In this document: piece after piece, positions 44,645 to 54,611 of the stretch
How the letters are laid out: every line of letters begins with the position of its first letter
How positions within the stretch are numbered: the first letter of the stretch is position 1
Source: Janthinobacterium lividum
Lineage (GTDB): Bacteria > Pseudomonadota > Gammaproteobacteria > Burkholderiales > Burkholderiaceae_D
NCBI RefSeq assembly: GCF_011601275.1
Contig: NZ_JAAOLY010000001.1
Location: 496,001 to 560,000, forward strand
Length of the DNA: 64,000 bases
Reading direction: 5' to 3'
Made by a program: the position numbers and the translations under genes
Notes under the pieces: generated by a model
Databases searched by the model: none
What the model saw: the letters and a program-made list of their open reading frames with translations, nothing else
What the model was told of the DNA's origin: nothing

Positions 44645-46093
44645 CTACACCGTTTTCGAGTAGCGCAGCGGTTGCACCGCGTCGGGCGCCGTATTCGCGC
44701 GCGCCATGGTCAGGTAGCGGTCGAAGACCATGCAAATATTGCGGATCAACAAGCGCCCTTTCGGCGTCACCGTCAGCCAGTCTTCCTCGATGACGAGCAA
44801 GCCGTCACGGGCCAGTTCGCGCAGCTTGTCCAGCTCGCTGGCGAAGTAGCTGCGAAATTGCACGGGGTGTGCCTGCTCGATGCTGGCGATCGACAATTCG
44901 AAATTGCACATCAGCATCTGGATGATGATACGGCGCAACAAATCATCCGTGTCGAGCTTGATGCCGCGCGCGATCGGCAGCACGCCTTCGTCAAGCTTTT
45001 CATAGTACGCGTCGAGCGTCTTTTCATTCTGGCTGTAGACGGCGCCGACGGAACTGATGGCCGACACGCCGCAGGCGATCAGGTCCGCTTCCGCGCGCGT
45101 CGAATAGCCCTGGAAGTTGCGGTGCAAGCGGCCCTGGCGCTGCGCCACGGCCAGGTCGTCCGTCGGCTTGGCGAAATGGTCCATGCCGATGTAGACGTAG
45201 CCGGCGGCCGTCAGGCGCGCGATGCACAGGCCCAGCATGGCCAGCTTGGTGGCGCTGTCGGGCATGTCGGCGTCGAGGATGCGGCGCTGCGGCTTGAACA
45301 GATGCGGCATGTGCGCGTAGTGGTACAGGGCGATGCGGTCGGGGCTGGCGTTGATCACCTTGCGCAGCGTTTCCGTCATGGTTTCCAGGTTTTGTTTCGG
45401 CAAGCCGTAGATCAGGTCGATGCTGATCGAGCGGAAACCGGCATCGCGCGCCGCCTGCATGATGGCTACCGTTTCCGCTTCCGGCTGGATGCGGTTGACG
45501 GCCTTCTGCACGTCGGCGTCGAAATCCTGCACGCCCAGGCTGATGCGGTTGAAACCTTGCGCGCGCAGCGAAAACACGCGTTCGCGCGAGACGGTGCGCG
45601 GGTCGATTTCGATCGAATATTCGCCGTCTTCATCGGAAGCGAATTCGAAATGCTGGCGCAGGTGCGCCATCAGTTCGTCCATCTGCTTTTCGCTCAGGTA
45701 AGTGGGCGTGCCGCCGCCGAAGTGCAATTGCTCGATCTGGTTCATGCCGGCAAACAGCTTGCCCTGCATGGCGATTTCCTGTTTCAGATAGCTGAGATAG
45801 GTGGCGGCCTTGCTGCGGTCTTTGGTGATGATCTTGTTACAGGCGCAGTAGTAGCACAGGGTGTCGCAGAACGGCACGTGCACGTACAGCGACAGCGGGC
45901 GGCGGCCGCCGCGCATGCGCAGCGCGGCCAGCGCTTCCAGGAAATTGCCGTAGCCAAAATCCCCGTTGAAACGGTCGGCGGTGGGATAGGACGTGTAGCG
46001 CGGGCCGGACTGGCTCATCTTGCCGATGATGACCGGGTCGAATTCGACCACGGCGTCCAGGTCGGCGGAAGCACTGCTGAGTAGTGTAGGCAT
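44645..46093 (-). CDS. hemN: Oxygen-independent coproporphyrinogen III oxidase
   Basis: 482 residues. It is a radical SAM enzyme with the substrate strand YTSYPTADRF and the [4Fe-4S] motif CDTLCYYCAC, followed by GGGTPTYL. It decarboxylates coproporphyrinogen III to protoporphyrinogen IX without oxygen, supplying haem for the oxidase at low oxygen. It lies 24 bases after the chemoreceptor gene and is probably read through from the FNR-controlled promoter upstream of it. Confidence 0.96.
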   Translation of the reverse strand: MPTLLSSASADLDAVVEFDPVIIGKMSQSGPRYTSYPTADRFNGDFGYGNFLEALAALRMRGGRRPLSLYVHVPFCDTLCYYCACNKIITKDRSKAATYLSYLKQEIAMQGKLFAGMNQIEQLHFGGGTPTYLSEKQMDELMAHLRQHFEFASDEDGEYSIEIDPRTVSRERVFSLRAQGFNRISLGVQDFDADVQKAVNRIQPEAETVAIMQAARDAGFRSISIDLIYGLPKQNLETMTETLRKVINASPDRIALYHYAHMPHLFKPQRRILDADMPDSATKLAMLGLCIARLTAAGYVYIGMDHFAKPTDDLAVAQRQGRLHRNFQGYSTRAEADLIACGVSAISSVGAVYSQNEKTLDAYYEKLDEGVLPIARGIKLDTDDLLRRIIIQMLMCNFELSIASIEQAHPVQFRSYFASELDKLRELARDGLLVIEEDWLTVTPKGRLLIRNICMVFDRYLTMARANTAPDAVQPLRYSKTV

Positions 46094-46117
46094 GATGTGT
46101 ATGAAGTCTTGAAAGGT

Positions 46118-47779
46118 TTAGGCGGCCAGGCGTTTCATGGCGGTGGGCTTGCCGGCGTTCGCGGCGCCGCCCTTGCCGCTGGGCATGGCGACGCGGCGCG
46201 GTGGCGGCATCTTGCCGAAATTGAACAGGCTCACGGCTTGCGACAGGCTGGCCGCTTCTTCCGCCAGGCGCGTGGCCGCCGCGGCCGCTTCTTCCACCAG
46301 GGCCGCGTTCTGCTGCGTCACCTGGTCCATATGGGCGATGGCCTGGTTGACCTGGTCGACGCCGATGCTCTGTTCGCGCGAGGCGATCGAGATTTCCTGC
46401 ATGATGGCCGTCACCTGCTTGACGGAGCTGACCACCTGCTCCATGGTGGCGCCGGCGCGGTTCACCTGCAGCATGCCGGCGCCCACCTTGCCGACGGAAA
46501 TTTCAATCAGTTGCTTGATGTCCTTGGCCGCCACGGACGAGCGCTGCGCCAGGTTGCGCACTTCGCCCGCCACGACGGCAAAGCCCCTGCCCTGCTCACC
46601 GGCGCGTGCCGCTTCCACGGCCGCGTTCAGGGCCAGGATGTTGGTCTGGAAGGCGATGCCTTCGATCAGGCCGATGATGTCGACGATTTTTTTCGACGAA
46701 GTGTTGATGTCGTCCATGGTGGTGATCACTTCGGAAACGATCTCGCCGCCCTGCACGGCCACTTTCGAGGCGGCCACGGCCAGTTCGTTCGCCTGCACGG
46801 AATTGTCCGCGTTCTGTTTCACCGTCGACGAGAATTCCTCGATGCTCGAGGCGGTCTCTTCCAGGCTGGCCGCCTGCGATTCCGTGCGGCCCGAGAGGTC
46901 CATATTGCCGACGGCAATTTGCCTGGTGGCCACGGCCATGGTTTCCACGTTGATGCGTACGTCGCGGATGGTGGCGATCAGGTTGCTGTTCATCTGTTGC
47001 AGCGCACGCAGCAGCTGGCCCATTTCATCCGTGCTGTCCGTCTCGAAACTGCCCGACAGGTCGCCGGCGGCAATGGCCCGCGCCCCGTTCAAGGCCTTGC
47101 CCAGCGGCTTGAGCACGGACATGCGCAAGGTGTACCAGAGGAAGACGTTGATCAGGAAACCGAGCAGAGTGGCACCGAAGATGGCGTAATTGGTGATCTT
47201 GCCGCCGCTGGCGAACAGGCTGATGACGCACACCAGCAGTTGCAAACAGTTGACGATGGAGGTGGCGGCCCAGATGCGCAGGTTGAGCGACATGTGCGTC
47301 AGCTTGTGCAGCAGGTGCGCCAGGCCCGGGCGCACGATCTGGCCGTGCTTGATGACGATGTTGCCGCCTTCCTTGTTGCGGATGGCCGCGTAGGCTTCCT
47401 CGGCCGCCTTGACCTGGTCCTTGTCCGCTTTCACGCGCACGGACATGTAGCCGATGGTCTTGCCCGCTTCGCGGATGGGCGTGACGTTGGCGCGCACCCA
47501 GTAAAAGTCGCCGTTCTTGCAGCGGTTCTTGACCAGGCCCGTCCACGGCGTGCCGGCCTGGACCGAGGCCCACAGGTCGGCGAATGCTTCGGCCGGCATG
47601 TCCGGGTGGCGCACGATGTTCTGGGGCGAACCGAGCAGCTCTGCCTCGCTGAAGCCGCTGACCTGGCTGAAGTACGGGTTCACATACACGATATTGCCGT
47701 TCATATCCGTTTTCGACACGATGGCCTGGTCGTCCAGGACGAGGACTTCACGGTTAGTCACTGGCAAATTTTGTCGCAT
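46118..47779 (-). CDS. aer: PAS-containing methyl-accepting chemotaxis protein (Aer-like)
   Basis: 553 residues from the ATG at 47779 (AGGAAG site). An N-terminal PAS domain (about 12-115, NGNIVYVNPYFSQVSGFSEAELLG) with no periplasmic domain, two adjacent helices (about 165-215), and HAMP (about 216-270) precede a signalling domain. The hairpin tip is NILALNAAVEAARAGEQGRGFAVVA. This is the layout of the FAD-binding aerotaxis receptor Aer, which reads redox state in the cytosol. A perfect FNR box upstream fits control by low oxygen. Confidence 0.92.
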   Translation of the reverse strand: MRQNLPVTNREVLVLDDQAIVSKTDMNGNIVYVNPYFSQVSGFSEAELLGSPQNIVRHPDMPAEAFADLWASVQAGTPWTGLVKNRCKNGDFYWVRANVTPIREAGKTIGYMSVRVKADKDQVKAAEEAYAAIRNKEGGNIVIKHGQIVRPGLAHLLHKLTHMSLNLRIWAATSIVNCLQLLVCVISLFASGGKITNYAIFGATLLGFLINVFLWYTLRMSVLKPLGKALNGARAIAAGDLSGSFETDSTDEMGQLLRALQQMNSNLIATIRDVRINVETMAVATRQIAVGNMDLSGRTESQAASLEETASSIEEFSSTVKQNADNSVQANELAVAASKVAVQGGEIVSEVITTMDDINTSSKKIVDIIGLIEGIAFQTNILALNAAVEAARAGEQGRGFAVVAGEVRNLAQRSSVAAKDIKQLIEISVGKVGAGMLQVNRAGATMEQVVSSVKQVTAIMQEISIASREQSIGVDQVNQAIAHMDQVTQQNAALVEEAAAAATRLAEEAASLSQAVSLFNFGKMPPPRRVAMPSGKGGAANAGKPTAMKRLAA

Positions 47780-47878
47780 GGTCGCGGCTTCCTGATCAGT
47801 TGAATAGCTAATTGGTGAGTAAGACTTGCACGATTGCAAGAATGGAGATCAGTGTAAGGAGTCGCCTGCGCAAATTTA

Positions 47879-47892
47879 TTGATGTAGATCAA
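47879..47892 (-). promoter_or_regulatory. FNR box upstream of the Aer-like gene
   Basis: TTGATGTAGATCAA, an exact TTGAT-N4-ATCAA site centred about 106 bases before the chemoreceptor start. It predicts anaerobic or microaerobic induction of aer, with hemN and the cco assembly genes downstream. Confidence 0.92.
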
Positions 47893-47974
47893 AATCCTCC
47901 AGATTGGTCGTGCTTGCACGCATTTAGCGATAGCAATGCGGCATTGTTTTAAAGTTACTGGTTGCCGGTGGCGG

Positions 47975-50083
47975 CTAATCCACGCCCGCCGTCAGCGGCC
48001 GCAGGCTGCCCACGGCGTAGCCTTGCGCGTAGTCGATGCCCAGCTCGCGGATGACGGCCAGGGTGGCTTCGTCTTCGACGTATTCGGCCACCGTTTGCAG
48101 GCCCATCACGTGGCCCACTTCATTGATGGCCTTGACCATGGCGCGGTTGATGGCATTGCTGGCGATGTCGCGCACGAAGACGCCGTCGATCTTCAGATAG
48201 TCGACGGGCAGGGCCTTCAGGTAGCCGAACGAGGAAAAGCCGCTGCCGAAGTCGTCGAGCGAGAAGCGGCAGCCCATGGCCTTGAGCTGGCGCATGAACA
48301 CTTGCGCCTTGGGCAGGTTGGCGATGACGGCCGTTTCCGTGATTTCAAAGCAGATCTGCTCGGGTGCGATGGCGTAGTGCACGAACTGCTCGGTGATGTA
48401 GTCGTGCAAGCCCGCGTCGGCCAGCGACATGCCCGACAGGTTGATCGAATACAGGGCCGGGGCACGGCGACGCCCTTCCGCCAGCGCCTCGAGCGGCGCC
48501 AGGCTGTCGCGCACGCTCTCGATATGCGCGCAGACGGCGCGGATCACCCAGCGGTCGATGGACAGCATCATGTCGTAGCGTTCGGCGGCCGGGATGAAGG
48601 CGCCGGGCAGTATCAAATCGCCCTTGCCGTTGCGGATGCGGATCAGCACCTCGTCGTGGTGTTCCAGGCTGTCGTGCAGGTGCACGATGGGCATGGCGTA
48701 CAGGCGGAAATAATCGTGTTCGAATGCCTCGTTCAGGCGCGAAATCCACAGCATTTCACCATGCCGCTGCGCCAGCATGACATCCGATTCCTGGTACACG
48801 TGCAGGCGGTTGCGCCCCTGCTCCTTGGCCAGGTAGCAAGCCTGGTCGGCGGCGATCAGCAGCTCGCTCATGGATTTGCTGTCTTGCGTAATTTCTACCA
48901 TGCCGATGCTCACGCCCAGTTCAAAATTGCGGCTGTCCCAGGCGAAACGGAAATCCTTGATGGACTGGCGCAGCTGCTCGCCGATCACGTGCGCATGGTC
49001 AAGCGGACAGTGGGGCAGCAGCACGCCCAGTTCATCGCCGCCCAGGCGCGCCAGGATGTCGCTGTCGCGCATCTGCTGCTGCAGCAACTTGGCCAGCAGC
49101 TGCAGCAGCATGTCGCCGGCGCCGTGGCCACAGGTATCGTTGATGACCTTGAACTGGTCCAGGTCCAGGTACAGCAGCGCATGCACATGCCCTTCTTCCT
49201 TGGCCGAGTGCAGGGCGTTGGACACCAGATGTTCGAATTCGCGCCGGTTGACCAGGCCCGTCAAGGTGTCGTGCGTGGCTTGCCACGACAGTTGCTGGCT
49301 CAGCTTGCGCTCATGGCTGACGTCGCGAAACACGACGACGGCGCCAAGGATGCTGCCATCGCGCGACCAGATGGGTGCCGCGGAATCTTCGATGGGAATG
49401 CGCCGTCCTTCACGCGTGACCAGCTGCGTGTGCGAGGAAATGCCGATGGCCTGGCGCTGCAGCAGGCATTTGAGGGCTACGTGCTCGAGTGTTTCACCGG
49501 TGTTTTCATCGACCAGGCGCAGCGTGTCCTGGATATCAAGACCTTGCGCCAGATGGTTGCTCCAGCCCGTCAATTGCTCCGCTACGCGGTTCAGGTAGCG
49601 CGTCTTGCCGTGCGGATCGGTGGTGATCACGGCGTCGCCGATGGAGCTGAGCGTCACTTCGGCCAGTTCCTTGCGTTCGGCGATCATGATTTCGCGTCGC
49701 ATGTGCTCGGTAATGTCCCAGATGATGCCCAGCGTGCGTTCGGGCCGCCCTTCGGCATCGGCGAACACCCGCGCCTTGGCCGACAGCCAGCGTTCATCGC
49801 CGTCCGGATGGACCACGCGGTACTGCAGCACATAGCCATCGCCGCGGTCGACACCTTCCTGCATCACCTGCAGCACGCGCTCGCGCTCGTCGGTATGCAC
49901 GAAGCCAAGAAAGTCGCGGAACGGCTGCGTCAGCGGCCGCGCCGCCAGTCCCAGCAGGGCGGCGCCGCGGGCGGACCAGACGACGGTGCCGTCGATGAGC
50001 ATGCCGTCGACGATGCTGGAATCCCATATCGCCATCTGCGCCGCGTCCAGCGCCAGTTGCAGCCGTTTTTGCAGATCGCTCAT
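47975..50083 (-). CDS. PAS-PAS-GGDEF-EAL cyclic-di-GMP protein
   Basis: 702 residues from the ATG at 50083. Two PAS domains (about 15-125 and 140-260) are followed by a GGDEF domain with the active site written GGDEL and an EAL domain whose signature reads EVL (DEVLIRIRNGKG). The key EAL metal-site segments SINLSG, FEITETAVIANL and LDDFGSGFSSFGYLK are present. It could synthesise and/or degrade cyclic-di-GMP, or be mainly a phosphodiesterase; EVL signatures can be active. It has no membrane helices and no clear operon partner. Confidence 0.92.
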   Translation of the reverse strand: MSDLQKRLQLALDAAQMAIWDSSIVDGMLIDGTVVWSARGAALLGLAARPLTQPFRDFLGFVHTDERERVLQVMQEGVDRGDGYVLQYRVVHPDGDERWLSAKARVFADAEGRPERTLGIIWDITEHMRREIMIAERKELAEVTLSSIGDAVITTDPHGKTRYLNRVAEQLTGWSNHLAQGLDIQDTLRLVDENTGETLEHVALKCLLQRQAIGISSHTQLVTREGRRIPIEDSAAPIWSRDGSILGAVVVFRDVSHERKLSQQLSWQATHDTLTGLVNRREFEHLVSNALHSAKEEGHVHALLYLDLDQFKVINDTCGHGAGDMLLQLLAKLLQQQMRDSDILARLGGDELGVLLPHCPLDHAHVIGEQLRQSIKDFRFAWDSRNFELGVSIGMVEITQDSKSMSELLIAADQACYLAKEQGRNRLHVYQESDVMLAQRHGEMLWISRLNEAFEHDYFRLYAMPIVHLHDSLEHHDEVLIRIRNGKGDLILPGAFIPAAERYDMMLSIDRWVIRAVCAHIESVRDSLAPLEALAEGRRRAPALYSINLSGMSLADAGLHDYITEQFVHYAIAPEQICFEITETAVIANLPKAQVFMRQLKAMGCRFSLDDFGSGFSSFGYLKALPVDYLKIDGVFVRDIASNAINRAMVKAINEVGHVMGLQTVAEYVEDEATLAVIRELGIDYAQGYAVGSLRPLTAGVD

Positions 50084-50152
50084 CTGATTCTCCGGCCCGT
50101 CGCCGGGCAAATACAGATAGAGTGGCGCGGCGCGCCATGGTTCCCGCTGGCG

Positions 50153-50584
50153 CTAGGCTAGCGGTGCGTTGCTTTGTTCCGGCGCAAGAACACGTGCTAC
50201 ATCGCGCACATTCTTTTGCACGGCCACGGCGGCAAACAGGCTGAGCAGGAATGCCATGGCATAGAAGCCCTTTTCGCTGTTTTGCAAGGCGGCGTTCCAC
50301 AGGCCGACCGTCAGCAGCAGCAAGGCCAGCAGCACGGAAATCCAGCACAGGCCAAAATAAATGCCCGTCACGGCGATGCCTTCGGCGCGGTCGCGCACGG
50401 ACTTTTGCAGCGAGATGGCGGCGAACAGGCCATACATGAGAATAGTGAAGTAATAGCCCTTTTCGTTGAGCGCCATCGTGGCGTTCCACAGGCCGGACAG
50501 GTAAGTGATGACGCCGATCAGCAGGGCCGCCCAGGAGGCGCCGATGAAGGCGCTGCTGGGACGTTGGATGGGGGAAGTCTGCAT
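50153..50584 (-). CDS. YiaA/YiaB-family inner-membrane protein
   Basis: 143 residues from the ATG at 50584. Four hydrophobic helices form two repeats of a pair: [36 protein letters not shown], and [29 protein letters not shown]. This internal duplication and the EKG-F/Y-Y/F motif are the hallmark of the YiaAB family. The function is unknown. Confidence 0.88.
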   Translation of the reverse strand: MQTSPIQRPSSAFIGASWAALLIGVITYLSGLWNATMALNEKGYYFTILMYGLFAAISLQKSVRDRAEGIAVTGIYFGLCWISVLLALLLLTVGLWNAALQNSEKGFYAMAFLLSLFAAVAVQKNVRDVARVLAPEQSNAPLA

Positions 50585-50667
50585 AGGGTCTCCATGGACA
50601 GGCTGGCGCCGCGGCATGGCCGGGCGGCAGGCACGGATGCGCCTGCCGCCCCATCAGACCAGAAAGT

Positions 50668-51615
50668 TTATTTGGCTGGCTTGACCATGCGCAACAAAGC
50701 CGACACGGCCGTGACGCCGGCCAGCACCAGGCCGCCGGCGATGACGCCGGCCACCGCGTTGATCAGGCTGGGCGTGACGGCTGCCAGCACGGGACCGATG
50801 CCGGCGACGCTGCCGACGGCTGCTACCGCATGGTGCAGCATGCCGCTGGCCCATGGCCAGCCGTGCGTGAGAATGCCGCCACCCACCATGAACATGGCCA
50901 GGGTGCCCACGACGGAGAGAAATTTCATCAGTTTCGGCGCCGCCGACACGAGCATGCGGCCAAAGCCGCGCACGCCATCCATCAGCGCGCCCGCGCCCTT
51001 GCGCGCGGACAAATAAAAGCCCGCGTCGTCGAGCTTGACGATGCCCGCCACCAGACCGTACACGCCCACCGTCATGATGATGGCGATGCCGACGACGACG
51101 GCTACCTGCTCGGCGAAGGTGGCGGCGGCCACCGTGCCCAGCGCGATGACGATGATTTCCGCCGACAAAATGAAATCGGTGCGGATGGCGCCCTTGATCT
51201 TGTCCTTTTCCAGGGCGACGAGGTCGACCTGCGGGTCGCGCAGCGCCTGCACCAGCTCGGCCTGGTGGCTGTCGTCCGGGTGCAGGTATTTGTGCGCGAT
51301 CTTTTCGAAGCCCTCGAAGCACAGGTAGGCGCCGCCCACCATCAGCAATGGCGTGATGGCCCACGGCGCAAACGCGCTGATGGCCAGCGCGGCGGGCACG
51401 AGGATGGCCTTGTTCTTCAGCGAGCCGACGGCGACGGCCCAGACCACCGGCAATTCGCGCTCGGCGCGCACGCCGGCCACTTGCTGTGCGTTCAGGGCCA
51501 GGTCGTCACCGAGCACGCCGGCCGTCTTCTTGGCGGCCACCTTGGTCATCAGGGAAACGTCATCGAGGATGCTGGCGATGTCGTCGAGCAGGGCCAGCAG
51601 GCTGGAGCCGGCCAT
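50668..51615 (-). CDS. DUF808 (YedI-like) inner-membrane protein
   Basis: 315 residues beginning [21 protein letters not shown] and containing [18 protein letters not shown] and [18 protein letters not shown], the DUF808 core. About six to seven membrane segments are spread over the protein. Its function is unknown; E. coli YedI is a member. It ends about 80 bases before the yiaA-like gene on the same strand. Confidence 0.9.
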   Translation of the reverse strand: MAGSSLLALLDDIASILDDVSLMTKVAAKKTAGVLGDDLALNAQQVAGVRAERELPVVWAVAVGSLKNKAILVPAALAISAFAPWAITPLLMVGGAYLCFEGFEKIAHKYLHPDDSHQAELVQALRDPQVDLVALEKDKIKGAIRTDFILSAEIIVIALGTVAAATFAEQVAVVVGIAIIMTVGVYGLVAGIVKLDDAGFYLSARKGAGALMDGVRGFGRMLVSAAPKLMKFLSVVGTLAMFMVGGGILTHGWPWASGMLHHAVAAVGSVAGIGPVLAAVTPSLINAVAGVIAGGLVLAGVTAVSALLRMVKPAK

Positions 51616-51806
51616 CTCAGTGCGCTCCCATGGCGGTGGCAGGAAGTGGTGGAACGAGGAAAGTGTTGTTTTTCATGATGTTGTTCTTGGTTGTACGGCA
51701 AGGGGTGACGTGGGTAAGGCATCCTTGCGATCTTACCCCAGGGATGGCCGGCAGGGCCGCACGGGCCGGGGTAAAATTGCTCATCGTCTCTTATTTTGGA
51801 AACCGC

Positions 51807-52448
51807 ATGCCCTTCGCCACCTGGATCACCTTTGTCATCGCCGCCTCCATCATCGCCGTCTCGCCCGGCTCGGGCGCCGTGCTGTCGATGTCGCACGGCC
51901 TGTCGTACGGGGTGAAAAAGGCCAGCGCCACGATTCTCGGCCTGCAACTGGGGCTGCTGGTGGTGCTGGGCATCGCGGGCGCCGGCGTCGGTTCCCTGCT
52001 GCTGGCTTCCGAAGTGGCGTTCAATATCGTCAAGACGGTGGGCGCCCTGTACCTGATCTACCTGGGCCTGTCGCAGTGGCGCGCCAAGGTGGCGGTGGCC
52101 AGCGACCTGCATGCCGATGCCGTGGTGCCGTCCTGGCACCGGCGCGTGCTGACGGGTTTTTTGACGAACGTGACGAATCCGAAAGGCATCATCTTCATGG
52201 TGGCGGTATTGCCGCAATTCATCAGCCCTGCTGCGCCGCTGCTGCCGCAACTGCTGATACTGGCCGTCACCATGTGCACGATCGACCAGATCGTCATGCA
52301 CAGCTACGCTTTCCTCGCTTCGTCGATGCAGCGTTTTTTCCGCGATGCCAAGGCCGTGAAAAAGCAGAACCGCTTCTTTGGCGGCTTGCTGATGGCCGTC
52401 GGCGCCGCCCTGTTCTTCGTCAAGCGCGGTGGCCAGGCGGCGTCCTGA
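51807..52448 (+). CDS. LysE/RhtB-family amino acid exporter
   Basis: 213 residues from the ATG at 51807 (the frame is open back to 51486 antisense to DUF808). Six helices; the N-terminal signature IAVSPGSGAVLSMSHGLSYG and NVTNPKGIIFMVAVLPQF are typical of the RhtB branch that exports homoserine, threonine or related compounds. The substrate is not resolved. It is divergent from DUF808. Confidence 0.9.
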   Translation: MPFATWITFVIAASIIAVSPGSGAVLSMSHGLSYGVKKASATILGLQLGLLVVLGIAGAGVGSLLLASEVAFNIVKTVGALYLIYLGLSQWRAKVAVASDLHADAVVPSWHRRVLTGFLTNVTNPKGIIFMVAVLPQFISPAAPLLPQLLILAVTMCTIDQIVMHSYAFLASSMQRFFRDAKAVKKQNRFFGGLLMAVGAALFFVKRGGQAAS

Positions 52449-52552
52449 ACGAAGTCAATATGCAAACATTTGTAAGCCCGCTTGCGATGTCCGCCTGATG
52501 CGGATGTAATCGACAGCATGTCGTCCTTGTAAGTCCTGCCTGGAGCGCTGCC

Positions 52553-54289
52553 ATGCGTCCTATCCTGTCTTTCCCCCTGCTCAACACCATCTGCGCCGTG
52601 CTGCTGTCGTCGGCGTGCTCCCTGGCCTTGGCCGAGGACCCGCCCGCCCGAGTGGGGCGCATTTCCACCGTCGAAGGGCAGGTGCTGGTGCGCGCCGGCG
52701 ATGGCGATGCGCAAAACGCCCTGCTGAACTGGCCCGTCACGACGGATAACCGCCTGAGTACGATGCGCGGCGCGCTGGCGGAGTTTCGCGTAGGCGCGGC
52801 CGCCGTGCGCCTCGATGGCGATTCCGAGCTGGAAGTGAGCGAGCTCGATGACGACAGTTTCAAGCTGCACCTGAGCTATGGCACGGTCAGCGTGCGCGTG
52901 CGCAATCCCGATGCGCTGCGCGGCTTCGAGCTGACCACGGCCCAGGCGCGCGTGATCCTGACCCAGCCGGGCTGGGTGCGCATCGAGGCGGGGCGCCAGC
53001 CCGGCGCCAGCGTCGTCAGCGTGCTCGACGGGGCGGCCGACGTGGATGGCGCGACGGGCAGCGTCACCTTGCGTGCAGGCAAGCGCGCCGAGCTGACGGA
53101 CGAGGAATTGCGCACGGGCGCCTTGCAGCGCGTGGCGTTCGACAACTGGCCCGAAGCCTTGCCCGCCGCCGCGCCGGCCTTGCGCTATGTCACGGACGAT
53201 ACGACCGGCTATGAAGAGCTGGACCGCTACGGCGCCTGGCAGGAAGATGCGCAATACGGCCCCTTGTGGCTGCCCAGCGCCGTGCCGCCCGGCTGGGCGC
53301 CGTACAGCGACGGGCGCTGGACATGGATCGCGCCGTGGGGCTGGACCTGGGTCGACAATGCGCCGTGGGGTTATGCGCCTTCGCATTACGGCCGCTGGGT
53401 GCTGCTGGGCCACCGCTGGGGCTGGGCGCCGGGCCGCGAACGTGGCCGCGTGCCCTGGGCGCCGGCCCTGGTGGGCTGGGTCGGCGGCAATCAAGGTCCA
53501 CATCATGGCCAGCGCCCGGGCGTCGGCTGGTTTCCCCTGTCGCCGCACGAGCGCTACGTGCCCGGCTACCGCGCCAGCGCCGAGTATGAACGCCGCATCA
53601 ACCGGATGGCCGAAGGGCGCCGCCCCGTGGCGGGCGAGCGCGAACGGCGCGAAGGCATGACGATGCTGCCCGGCGAGCGTTTTGGCGGCGCGCGCACGGT
53701 CGACGTGCCGCGCCGCAACCGCACCACCATGCCGCCGCCCGTCATGCAAAGTTTGCCGTTGAGCACGGCACCTGCGCCGGCCGGCAATTGGCAGCGTCCC
53801 ATCGAGGCAAGGGAGCCCCGGCGCGACTGGGTCAACCGCCCCGGCCGCTTGCAGACGGACGATGGGCAGACGCACATGGCGCCGCGTCCCATGCAGCCGA
53901 ACCGGCCGCCCGTGCCAGCCCAGCCTCAGCAGCCGCAACAGCCGCCGGTGCCGCAACAGCCCCTGATGCCGGTCATGCCGGCCTTGCCACCCGTGCAAGA
54001 TCATGTGGCCCGCCCCGGGTGGCGTGGCGAGGAGCGGCCCCGTACCGACTGGCACCGCGCCGAGCGTGGCCCCCGCCGCGAAGTGGTGCAGACGGCGCCG
54101 CCGCCGTCCTTGCCTGCCCCGCCGCCTGTGGCCCAGCCGCGGCCCGCGCCGCCGCCGATGCCGGCGCCCGCCGCCCGTCCGCCCCAGGAAGCGCGCGGTG
54201 CCGAGCGCCCCAATGGGCCGCGTGAGCGCAACCATGAGCGCGGCAATCCCGGTCGCAACAGCCGGCTGCAGCCGGAAGCGGAGCGCTGA
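52553..54289 (+). CDS. FecR-domain, Trp-rich (DUF6600-like) secreted protein with Pro-rich tail
   Basis: 578 residues. A Sec signal peptide ends near residue 27 (LALA|ED). A FecR-like beta domain (about 33-185) leads to a Trp-rich module (about 225-330, repeats of the type WLPSAVPPGWAPYSDGRWTWI, WGWTWVDNAPWGYAP and HRWGWAPG). The last 200 residues are Pro/Gln/Arg-rich and probably disordered. Unlike anti-sigma FecR it has no membrane helix. It is probably an envelope or surface protein, with the Trp-rich part perhaps binding carbohydrate, which is inference. A terminator follows at 54461. Confidence 0.88.
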   Translation: MRPILSFPLLNTICAVLLSSACSLALAEDPPARVGRISTVEGQVLVRAGDGDAQNALLNWPVTTDNRLSTMRGALAEFRVGAAAVRLDGDSELEVSELDDDSFKLHLSYGTVSVRVRNPDALRGFELTTAQARVILTQPGWVRIEAGRQPGASVVSVLDGAADVDGATGSVTLRAGKRAELTDEELRTGALQRVAFDNWPEALPAAAPALRYVTDDTTGYEELDRYGAWQEDAQYGPLWLPSAVPPGWAPYSDGRWTWIAPWGWTWVDNAPWGYAPSHYGRWVLLGHRWGWAPGRERGRVPWAPALVGWVGGNQGPHHGQRPGVGWFPLSPHERYVPGYRASAEYERRINRMAEGRRPVAGERERREGMTMLPGERFGGARTVDVPRRNRTTMPPPVMQSLPLSTAPAPAGNWQRPIEAREPRRDWVNRPGRLQTDDGQTHMAPRPMQPNRPPVPAQPQQPQQPPVPQQPLMPVMPALPPVQDHVARPGWRGEERPRTDWHRAERGPRREVVQTAPPPSLPAPPPVAQPRPAPPPMPAPAARPPQEARGAERPNGPRERNHERGNPGRNSRLQPEAER

Positions 54290-54611
54290 CGGCGGCGGCG
54301 CTCCCGTCTGTCGCGCCGTATCGACATTCAAGCCGCAAAATGCGCAGTTCGTCACATACCGGAGGCAAAGCCGCCGTCGTTTGTCTACAGTACGACCACT
54401 GCTTATCCTCCAAGTGACAGCATCGCTTTTCCGGCTATTTTGTCTAAACGAAATAGTTTTCCGCCAGCTTACCCAGCTGGCTTTTTTTTTGCCTTGCCGT
54501 CTGCGCCATGGCGGCCGGCGCAGCCGCCCTCAAAGTTGGCTACAATACGCTTTTATGCAGCCGCCGCGCGATAAGCGCTGCCTGTTCTGACCGGCACTGA
54601 TTGGATTTCCC
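54290..54611. other. Intergenic region between the FecR-like gene and ybeD
   Basis: 322 bases. It holds a palindrome CTATTT-N10-AAATAG (54435-54456) just before the terminator at 54461-54490, then the presumed promoter and leader of ybeD, in which I see no consensus -35/-10 pair. I find no further gene here. Confidence 0.5.
54461..54490 (+). terminator. Rho-independent terminator
   Basis: GCCAGC-N7-GCTGGC, a six-base stem flanked by a nine-T run. It is about 170 bases after the FecR-like gene stop and oriented to end its transcript. Confidence 0.88.

Noticed and set aside
46097..47803. 568-codon plus-strand frame opposite the chemoreceptor
   Set aside because: Antisense shadow with skewed composition and no recognisable domain.
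47936..50161. 741-codon plus-strand frame opposite the GGDEF/EAL gene
   Set aside because: Antisense shadow. The minus strand has PAS, GGDEF and EAL motifs and a proper start; the plus frame has none.
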